In this document: positions 1 to 5,650 of the stretch, piece by piece
Layout of the letters: each line of letters opens with the position of its first letter
How positions within the stretch are numbered: position 1 is the stretch's first letter
Source: an uncultured Bacteroidales bacterium
GTDB taxonomy: Bacteria > Bacteroidota > Bacteroidia > Bacteroidales > Paludibacteraceae
Assembly (NCBI GenBank): GCA_945949375.1
Contig: CAMFEN010000053.1
Location: 1-7,105 of the forward strand
Reading direction: 5' to 3'
DNA: 7,105 nt
Notes under the pieces: generated by a model
The model's database searches: none
Seen by the model: only the letters and a program-made list of their open reading frames with translations
Told to the model about the DNA's origin: nothing
Position numbers and translations under genes: made by a program

Positions 1-1800
1 TTGGAGTCGCTGTAGTTACCTGCCACTTTGTAGAATGGGTTGCTCGGCTTTTTCTCTGAGAAATGGCATTCATACTCGCCGGTGGATATGCCGGGGTTAT
101 CTCCCGGGTTGTCTCCCGGGTTATCTCCGGGGTTATCACCGGGCTCCTCGCCGCCACCTGCACCGCTGCCGCTCTCTTCACCGCCTACTATGCCCACCAG
201 CGTCGTGGTATATTTATCAATCTTTGTGCGCAAATCGCTAATCACATCGTAGTTGCTATCCTCCGTGGCGTTATTAAACGTATATTGGAAATCGCCGTGC
301 TCGCACCGACCTGCACCCTTGTCGCCCGTAACGATAGCAGGCACGTCATTCGGGTCATCGGGCGTGATAGAAGGCATCAGCGAGGAGTTGGTGTCGAAGT
401 TGCTGTACGTGTTCCCGCCGAGCAACGATTTCACGCTCGAAGGCACTTGCTCGCTACGGCTGCTCACTACATAAGCGTCGAAATGCTGGTTGTTCGTGCT
501 GCTATAGGGGATGAACTTATACGAACCCGTCATCACGTTGTTATACGCCTTGATGCTGCCGCCTGCCTCGCCTGAGAACGTACCTTTCGTCTCATCGCTG
601 CTACCTACGCCGCAGTTGATATCCGTGCCTTGCTTGGAGGTCAGCATCGGGGTCTTGCAGTTGCGGAAGTAGTTGCACTCCACGAACACATCCGAGCCCG
701 TCGTCGAACCTACGCCATATTTTGCCACACCATCGAAGTAGTTGTTATAGATATGCACGCTCATCGTGCGGATACGCGGGTGGCGAGAGTCGGAGTGGTC
801 AAACCAGTTGTGGTGGTAGGTGATATAGTTCGGTCCGCTTTCGCTTGTCATACCGCACATCGTGGACTTACCCGTGTCCCAGAAGTGGCAGTAAGAAATA
901 GTTACATGCTTCGAGTCTGATTTCACGTCAATCGCACCGTCGCCTTTCACTTGGTCGCCGCCTTTGTTCGGACCATAGAATACATCGATATGGTGCACCC
1001 AAATATGGTCATTGTCGGTATCCATTGAGATACCATCATCCATTCCCGTCATCACGCCTAAGTTGCGAAGTTCTACCGAAGCCGAGTTGCGTATCAAGAA
1101 GCCGAACCCCTTGATAGTGGCGTCGTTGCCCACACCCTCGATAGTAATGTTCAACTCCGAGTCAGCGGATTTACCCTTTATTTGCAGACCCTCCGCGGAA
1201 CTACCCAACTCATCCATATCGCTTGCTTGGATAGTGCCGATGATACGGAAGACGATCGGCGTCTTGTCTTGCCCTTTCTGATAACCGGTGATGATAGCCT
1301 GCATACCCGTGCAAGGGCCTACTCCTGTTACATTTGTTGAGATAGTCTTTGCGGTGTTCTTTGTTACATAGAACACTTTCGCGCCGGCTTTCAGCGTACC
1401 ATCGTTGTTGTACGCACCCACGCCTTTTGAATAGTTGAAGTGTGCAAAGCCGTTGCGGTCGTGGGCGGCTACAGCCAACGTACCCGTCTCGGTTGCCTCT
1501 GCCGACACCTCATTGCCGCTGCCGTCCACCGGCACAATCTTCAACTGATAGTTGCCTGCCTTCAGCCCTAACGCATCCACGCGCATATACGAGCCATAAA
1601 TTACGCAGCAACATCGCATCCAATTGGGTGTATTCCCCACCTGTAGGACGAACATAAGCATGATAATCGGAGTAAGCACCGGGAGCCCATTCGGCATAAG
1701 CCGTCTCTAACCAACCGGCAGACTTGGTGATGTTCACAGAGGCTTGTGTGCTCACCGTAAGAGCAGCGAACGCTGCAAAAAGAAGATAACGTAGTTTCAT
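1..1800 (-). CDS. Secreted pectate lyase, polysaccharide lyase family 1-like; frameshifted and 3'-partial
   Basis: This would be a secreted beta-helix enzyme cleaving polygalacturonate by beta-elimination. Reading from ATG at 1800 and correcting one surplus base at 1598-1600, I traced an open frame to the window edge: 599 residues with no stop. Residues 1-20 (MKLRYLLFAAFAALTVSTQA) are a signal peptide. Residues 21 to about 110 form a small N-terminal domain I do not recognise. The lyase core runs from about 115 to 470. It carries the PL1-type stretches DGAIDVKSDSKHVTISYCHF (287-306) and YITYHHNWFDH (325-335), followed by SRHPRIR (338-344), the RxPRxR motif that holds the catalytic arginine in PL1 enzymes. 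A Gly/Glu and PGDN linker (about 539-570) leads to a further domain cut by the window edge. ATG 1800 is preferred over ATG 1833 because 1833 lies inside the promoter -7 element. Without correction the product stops after 96 residues (TGA at 1510-1512). Family assignment is firm; whether the gene is functional is open. Confidence 0.88.
90..143 (-). repeat. In-frame 12-nt tandem repeat encoding a PGDN linker
   Basis: Four tandem copies of a 12-nt unit plus a partial one encode PGDNPGDNPGDNPGDNPG (residues 553-570 of the frameshift-corrected lyase). The copies differ at a few bases (for example atc/gtc, and ccc/ccg for Pro) but keep the peptide. The run follows an acidic Gly-rich stretch, so it is probably a flexible, extended linker between the beta-helix and the C-terminal domain. 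Such repeats readily gain or lose copies, so length may vary between strains. Confidence 0.9.
1598..1600 (-). other. Frameshift site in the pectate lyase gene (one surplus T)
   Basis: On the minus strand the sequence reads CGT AAT TTATGG. The upstream frame (ending LLRN) continues here as LWLVYARGCVRAE and stops at 1510-1512. Dropping one T of the three gives LLRNYGSYMRVDALGLKAG and a frame open for 532 more codons to the window edge, including all lyase motifs. The run is only three bases, short for typical polymerase slippage, so a real mutation and an assembly error are both possible. No slippery heptamer suggests programmed frameshifting. Confidence 0.85.
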
Positions 1801-1830
1801 GATATTACATTGAAAATTCAAAAAACGCCG

Positions 1831-1862
1831 CAAAAATACTTATCTTTTTTTATGCGTGCAAA
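1831..1862 (-). promoter_or_regulatory. Bacteroidetes-type promoter of the pectate lyase gene
   Basis: The minus strand carries TTTG at 1862-1859, a 20-nt spacer, and TATTTTTG at 1838-1831. This matches the Bacteroidetes primary sigma factor pattern TTTG, 17-23 nt, TAnnTTTG. The predicted transcript start is near 1824-1826, giving a leader of about 25 nt before ATG 1800. No Shine-Dalgarno sequence is visible, which is usual in this phylum. Confidence 0.75.
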
Positions 1863-1876
1863 CAAAGTGCTTATTT

Positions 1877-1901
1877 TACACAAATTTCGCCATTTTGTGT
1901 A
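1877..1901. promoter_or_regulatory. Perfect 8-bp inverted repeat behind the lyase promoter, candidate operator
   Basis: TACACAAA (1877-1884) and TTTGTGTA (1894-1901) are exact inverted copies separated by 9 nt. The centre lies about 27 bp upstream of the lyase -33 element, where activators commonly bind. A dimeric regulator site is plausible, since Bacteroidetes polysaccharide genes are usually substrate-induced. The regulator cannot be named from sequence. A T-run does not follow on either strand, so it is not an obvious terminator. Confidence 0.4.
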
Positions 1902-2047
1902 CAAGCAAGATAGAATATGCGGCAATTTTGTTACAAAAGGATGATTATTTTTTTGCGGTGTTTCACGGACCCTGCTAACCCGATATTCTCTGTGTTCGAT
2001 AAATTGGCGAATCTAAAAAGACCGAAGGCGTGATTTACTCCAAAAGG

Positions 2048-2098
2048 AAAGCACTTAGTGTTTATAAGTTTTTCGAAACGGAAAACATTTTGTGCTTT
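2048..2098. repeat. 51-nt imperfect palindrome able to form a long hairpin
   Basis: Arms AAAGCAC (2048-2054) and GTGCTTT (2092-2098) pair perfectly. After a 2x2 TT/TT mismatch, 2057-2063 pairs with 2083-2089 (six Watson-Crick pairs and one G-T). After a small internal loop, GTTT (2068-2071) pairs with AAAC (2076-2079) around a TTCG tetraloop. That gives 18 pairs in 51 nt. No T-run follows on either strand, so it is not a standard terminator. It lies about 90 nt upstream of the nrdJ -33 element. It could be an operator, part of a small RNA, or a repeat remnant. Confidence 0.45.
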
Positions 2099-2188
2099 GA
2101 AAAAATCATAAAGTGTATAATATCAGTGTATTAAGTTTTTGTTTTGGACAACTTTTGTAAATTGTTGATAAATATTTCTCTTCAAAAG

Positions 2189-2220
2189 TTTGCACATATC
2201 GGAAATATATTGTACCTTTG
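2189..2220 (+). promoter_or_regulatory. Bacteroidetes-type promoter of nrdJ
   Basis: TTTG at 2189-2192, a 20-nt spacer, and TACCTTTG at 2213-2220 (followed by C) match the Bacteroidetes consensus, including the preferred C after TTTG. Transcription should start near 2226-2228, leaving a leader of about 70 nt. The spacer length equals that of the divergent lyase promoter. Confidence 0.85.
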
Positions 2221-2256
2221 CAACCGATTTCGTTCTTAGAAAAATACGAAGCAGAG

Positions 2257-2294
2257 TTATAAACATGAAATTATAAACATATAGTTACAATCAT
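2257..2294 (+). repeat. Three 14-nt tandem repeats in the nrdJ leader
   Basis: TTATAAACAT occurs exactly at 2257-2266 and 2271-2280. A third copy, TTACAATCAT (8 of 10 matching), lies at 2285-2294, all with a strict 14-nt period. The last copy ends three bases before the nrdJ ATG. The first copy contains an ATG that opens a three-codon frame, Met-Lys-Leu-stop (2265-2276). The A/T-rich, unstructured leader may help initiation without a Shine-Dalgarno sequence. A binding site or mere tandem slippage are other explanations. Confidence 0.55.
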
Positions 2295-2297
2295 ATC

Positions 2298-4859
2298 ATG
2301 GAACAAAAGATTTACACACAAAAAGAAGCAGAGGAAGCATCGAAAGTGTATTTCCACGGTGATGAGTTGGCGGCTCGCGTATGGAGCACGAAGTATGCGC
2401 TGAAAGACAGTTTCGGCAACCTCTTTGAGCAGACGCCTGACGATATGCACCATCGTTTGGCACGCGAGATTGCTCGTATTGAAAGCAAGTACCCTAACCC
2501 GCTGAGCGAAGAGCAGTTGTTTGAGTTGATGCGCAACTTCCGCTATATCGTGCCGCAAGGTAGCCCGATGACAGGTATCGGCAACGATTTTCAAGTGGCG
2601 TCGTTGAGCAACTGCTTCGTGATTGGTCAGGACGGTGCTGCCGACAGCTACGGCGCTATCATCCAGATTGACGAAGAGCAGGTGCAGCTGATGAAGCGTC
2701 GCGGCGGCGTGGGACACGACCTGAGCCATATCCGTCCGCACGGCAGCCCCGTGAAGAATAGTGCGCTGACATCCACCGGCTTGGTACCGTTTATGGAACG
2801 CTATAGTAATAGCACGCGCGAGGTGGCGCAAGACGGTCGCCGCGGAGCACTGATGCTCTCGGTGAGCATCAAGCACCCCGACAGCGAGTCGTTCATTGAC
2901 GCAAAGATGGAGCAGGGCAAGGTAACGGGCGCGAACGTGAGCGTGAAGATAGACGATGAGTTCATGCGCGATGCCATCGAAGGAAAACCTTATCAGCAGC
3001 AGTACCCTATTGACAGCATTGACCCGCTCTACAAGAAAGAGATAGACGCAAAGGCACTGTGGAAGAAGATTATCCACAACGCATGGAAGAGCGCAGAACC
3101 CGGTGTGCTGTTCTGGGACACCATCCTGCGCGAGAGCGTGCCCGACTGCTATGCCGACCTCGGCTACCGCACCGTCAGCACGAACCCCTGCGGCGAGATA
3201 CCTCTCTGCCCCTACGATAGTTGCCGACTGCTGGCGATCAACCTCTATTCGTATGTGCGCAACCCCTTCACGCCCGAGGCTTCGTTCGACTTCGACCTCT
3301 TCCGCCAACATGTGGCAGTGGCACAGCGCATGATGGACGACATCATCGACCTCGAGATGGAGAAGATAGACAAGATCCTTGAGAAGATTGCCTCCGACCC
3401 CGAGAGCGACGATATCAAGCGTACCGAGCGCGAACTATGGGAGAAAATCAAAGCCAAAACCTCCCAGGGTCGCCGCACGGGTGTAGGTACCACCGCCGAG
3501 GGCGATATGATTGCTGCTATGGGCTTGCGTTACGGCACCGAGGAAGCAACGGCATTCTCCGTGGAGGTGCACAAGACGCTGGCGCTTGCCGCTTACCGCA
3601 GCAGCGTGAATATGGCGAAGGAGCGCGGCGCGTTCACCGTCTATGACTGGCAGCGCGAGCAGAACAACCCATATATCAACCGCCTGCGCGAGGCAGACCC
3701 CGAGTTGTACGAGATGATGAAGCAGCATGGTCGCCGCAACATCGCCTGCCTGACCATCGCTCCGACGGGTACGGTCAGCCTGATGACGCAGACCACCTCG
3801 GGTATCGAGCCCGTCTTCCAACCCGTGTATAAGCGTCGCCGCAAGGTGAACCCCAACGATAAGAATGTGCATGTGGACATCGTGGACGAGGTGGGCGACA
3901 GCTTCGAGGAGTACATCGTATTCCACCATAAGTTCATCACGTGGATGAACGCCAACGGACACCCCTACGACCCCGCTCATCGCTACACCACCGAAGAGGT
4001 GGACGCGCTGGTGAAAGAGTCGCCTTACTATCAGGCTACCGCCAACGACGTGGACTGGCTACAGAAAGTGAAGATGCAAGGTGCTATCCAAAAATGGGTT
4101 GACCACTCCATCTCCGTAACCATCAACCTGCCGAACGACGTGTCGGAGGAACTGGTAGGGCAACTCTACGAAGAGGCATGGCGCTGCGGGTGCAAAGGAT
4201 GCACCGTGTATCGCGATGGCAGCCGCATGGGGGTGCTGGAAGGCGTGAAGAAGAAAGAGGAGAAGAAGGAAGACAAGAAAGAAGAGAAGAACTGCGTATG
4301 CTTCGAGAACAAGGTGCGTGTGCGCCCTGTGGAATTGGAGTGCGACGTGGTGCGCTTTCAGAACAACAAGGACAAATGGATAGCCTTTGTCGGTCTGAAA
4401 GACGGCATGCCCTACGAGATATTCACCGGTCTGGCAGACGACGAGGAGGGTATCCTCCTGCCGAAGTCGGTAACGAAAGGTAAGATTATCCGCGTGCTGC
4501 AAGAGGACGGCACCAAGCGCTACGACTTCCAGTTCGTCAATTCCCGCGGCTTCAAGACAACGATGGAGGGCTTGAGTTACAAGTTCGACAAAGAGTTCTG
4601 GAACTATGCGAAACTCATCTCCGGCGTGTTGCGCTATGGCATGCCTATTGACCAAGTGATAAAGATGATTAGCGGCTTGCAGATGGACAGCGAGAGCATC
4701 AACTCGTGGAAAGTGGGTGTGGAGCGCGCGCTGAAGAAGTACATACAGGACGGCACGGTGGTGCAAGGTCAGGTATGCCCCAACTGCGGTCAGCCGCTTA
4801 TCTACGAGGAAGGCTGTATGCACTGCCGCGAATGCGGATACTCCAAGTGCGGAGGATAA
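2298..4859 (+). CDS. nrdJ: Class II (adenosylcobalamin-dependent) ribonucleotide reductase
   Basis: This cytoplasmic enzyme reduces ribonucleotides to deoxyribonucleotides using a radical generated from adenosylcobalamin, with no NrdB partner and no need for or harm from oxygen. The 853-residue protein has no N-terminal ATP cone. Expected catalytic residues are present: Cys106 (ASLSNCFVIG) and Cys309 (YDSCRLLAINL) as the redox pair, and NPCGE (296-300), in which Cys298 should be the thiyl radical site and Glu300 the acid. APTGTVSLM (488-496) fits the substrate phosphate-binding loop. CGCKGCTVYRDGSR (630-643) ends the barrel. A Lys/Glu-rich linker (about 649-664) leads to an NrdJ-type C-terminal region and then a Cys-rich zinc-ribbon-like tail (Cys827, 830, 840, 843, 846, 851). 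The tail probably includes the swinging cysteine pair that re-reduces the active site. Length fits Bacteroidetes NrdJ. The ATG at 2298 follows the promoter at 2189-2220; no Shine-Dalgarno is seen. Monocistronic, ending at a terminator. Confidence 0.95.
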   Translation: MEQKIYTQKEAEEASKVYFHGDELAARVWSTKYALKDSFGNLFEQTPDDMHHRLAREIARIESKYPNPLSEEQLFELMRNFRYIVPQGSPMTGIGNDFQVASLSNCFVIGQDGAADSYGAIIQIDEEQVQLMKRRGGVGHDLSHIRPHGSPVKNSALTSTGLVPFMERYSNSTREVAQDGRRGALMLSVSIKHPDSESFIDAKMEQGKVTGANVSVKIDDEFMRDAIEGKPYQQQYPIDSIDPLYKKEIDAKALWKKIIHNAWKSAEPGVLFWDTILRESVPDCYADLGYRTVSTNPCGEIPLCPYDSCRLLAINLYSYVRNPFTPEASFDFDLFRQHVAVAQRMMDDIIDLEMEKIDKILEKIASDPESDDIKRTERELWEKIKAKTSQGRRTGVGTTAEGDMIAAMGLRYGTEEATAFSVEVHKTLALAAYRSSVNMAKERGAFTVYDWQREQNNPYINRLREADPELYEMMKQHGRRNIACLTIAPTGTVSLMTQTTSGIEPVFQPVYKRRRKVNPNDKNVHVDIVDEVGDSFEEYIVFHHKFITWMNANGHPYDPAHRYTTEEVDALVKESPYYQATANDVDWLQKVKMQGAIQKWVDHSISVTINLPNDVSEELVGQLYEEAWRCGCKGCTVYRDGSRMGVLEGVKKKEEKKEDKKEEKNCVCFENKVRVRPVELECDVVRFQNNKDKWIAFVGLKDGMPYEIFTGLADDEEGILLPKSVTKGKIIRVLQEDGTKRYDFQFVNSRGFKTTMEGLSYKFDKEFWNYAKLISGVLRYGMPIDQVIKMISGLQMDSESINSWKVGVERALKKYIQDGTVVQGQVCPNCGQPLIYEEGCMHCRECGYSKCGG

Positions 4860-4879
4860 AAACTCTTTACCCTACGATG

Positions 4880-4908
4880 AGGCGCGGCCATTTGACCGCG
4901 CCTTTTTT
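4880..4908 (+). terminator. Intrinsic terminator of nrdJ
   Basis: GGCGCGG (4881-4887) pairs with CCGCGCC (4896-4902) around an 8-nt loop, extended by an A-T pair (4880/4903), and is followed by six T. It starts about 20 nt after the nrdJ stop. No T-run follows on the minus strand, so it should act mainly on nrdJ. The same hairpin may still impede transcripts from the converging SIMPL gene. Confidence 0.9.
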
Positions 4909-4923
4909 CTATTAACGATTAGT

Positions 4924-5574
4924 TCAGGAAATACGATACCGTTGATACGGGTCACTTTCGATAGAGAACTGTCCTTGCCGTGCGGTGCAGATGCTGCCCA
5001 GCGAGCAGTTGGCATCATCGGCAAACTTCTGCGCCACGACACGCGCGTTCTTCGTTGCCTCCTCTATCATTGAAGGTTTGAGTTCATTCAAGCCATTGAA
5101 CTGATAGTCCAGAGACCAGTCGTTAGACGAAACGATAATTCCCTTGCTCATCAACTCGCTCTGACAACCTTGGCTCTCTATCACCAAATCAACGTTCTTC
5201 GTACTGATAATCAGCGAGGTAGAAACGCAGTAACGATACTGCGGGCGTACATTATAGTAATTCGCCCATTGGTCGGTAACCTGTGTGTTGCCCTGCCGGA
5301 TATCCTCTGCACTAAATCCTTTCTCCATAAAGAATGCGCGTACTGCCTCGGTGGTGCGGTTCAGCTCTGCATACGCTTGCCGAATATCGTTGCTCTCTAC
5401 GCTGTACGACAATGGCCATACGGCATAGTCGGCTTTCACCTCTCGTGTGGAGAGTCCTTTCACATCCACAGTACGTTGGCTATCAGTTATATACTTCAAA
5501 CCTAAACCTACACAAAGCCCTGCCAATGCAATTCCAATAGCCACAATCCCCGCAGCAATAACTTCTTTTTTCAT
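4924..5574 (-). CDS. SIMPL (DUF541) domain membrane-anchored protein with disrupted C-terminus
   Basis: The 216-residue product has a single N-terminal membrane segment (about 6-28), then a periplasmic SIMPL domain. The type is recognised from RTVDVKGLSTREVKADYAVW (34-53), LKPSMIEEATKNARVVAQKF (165-184) and RQGQFSI (199-205). The cellular role of these proteins is poorly defined; links to envelope or oxidative stress exist for some members. The ending is abnormal: the annotated frame stops as SDPYQRYRIS. Family members, as I recall them, end in a strand like RVVTTVNYYL, and another frame at 4948-4919 reads VSTVSYFLN then TAA. A small deletion that broke the frame, or an assembly error, is likely. 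The gene lies 76 nt downstream of the transporter gene on the same strand and has no visible promoter of its own. It converges on nrdJ with 64 nt between stops. Confidence 0.85.
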   Translation of the reverse strand: MKKEVIAAGIVAIGIALAGLCVGLGLKYITDSQRTVDVKGLSTREVKADYAVWPLSYSVESNDIRQAYAELNRTTEAVRAFFMEKGFSAEDIRQGNTQVTDQWANYYNVRPQYRYCVSTSLIISTKNVDLVIESQGCQSELMSKGIIVSSNDWSLDYQFNGLNELKPSMIEEATKNARVVAQKFADDANCSLGSICTARQGQFSIESDPYQRYRIS

Positions 5575-5600
5575 AATGTTTTTAGTTAAGGGTTATTGTA

Positions 5601-5617
5601 TAATTAATGATTAATTA
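5601..5617. repeat. 17-bp perfect AT palindrome between transporter and SIMPL genes
   Basis: TAATTAAT (5601-5608), one central G, then ATTAATTA (5610-5617) make an exact dyad in the 76-nt gap upstream of the SIMPL gene. It could be an operator, but it contains only A/T in the arms and sits in very AT-rich DNA, where such palindromes arise easily. No TAnnTTTG element is found in this gap on the minus strand. Confidence 0.35.
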
Positions 5618-5650
5618 ACGGCAATTATATGTTTAATATAGTACCCCACA

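Larger units (their letters stand above)
1801..2297. other. Divergent intergenic region between the pectate lyase gene and nrdJ
   Basis: This is AT-rich, non-coding DNA with no ORF or tRNA that I can support. It holds both divergent promoters, the inverted repeat at 1877-1901, the hairpin at 2048-2098, a direct repeat AGTGTAT (2112-2118 and 2125-2131, 13-nt period), and the leader repeats at 2257-2294. I saw no cobalamin riboswitch core, and the predicted nrdJ leader of about 70 nt is too short for one. The stretch 1902-2047 shows nothing I recognise. Confidence 0.7.

Noticed and set aside
63..575. 170-codon plus-strand frame opposite the lyase gene
   Set aside because: The minus-strand frame here contains the continuous lyase sequence and linker. 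The plus-strand peptide is Ala/Val/Arg-rich with no family features.
1798..1833. Upstream ATG at 1833 as the lyase start
   Set aside because: It lies within the TATTTTTG promoter element and adds residues before a good signal peptide that begins at ATG 1800.
1972..2020. tRNA-like stretch containing GTTCGATAA
   Set aside because: No cloverleaf forms: I find no matching acceptor arms or anticodon stem around the T-loop-like motif.
2200..2215. Possible NrdR box overlapping the nrdJ promoter
   Set aside because: Only the right half (TATATTGT) fits the consensus as I recall it. The left half is degenerate, and I see no properly spaced second box, so support is too weak.
3070..3078. TTATCCACA, an exact DnaA-box sequence
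   Set aside because: It is a single copy inside nrdJ coding sequence (IIHN codons) with no cluster or AT-rich unwinding region nearby, so it is best explained by chance.
2271..3311. 346-codon open frame antisense to nrdJ, plus other long antisense frames within nrdJ, the SIMPL gene and the transporter gene
   Set aside because: They are shadows of GC-rich coding sequence. The peptides show no recognisable motifs, and no promoter or start signal supports them.
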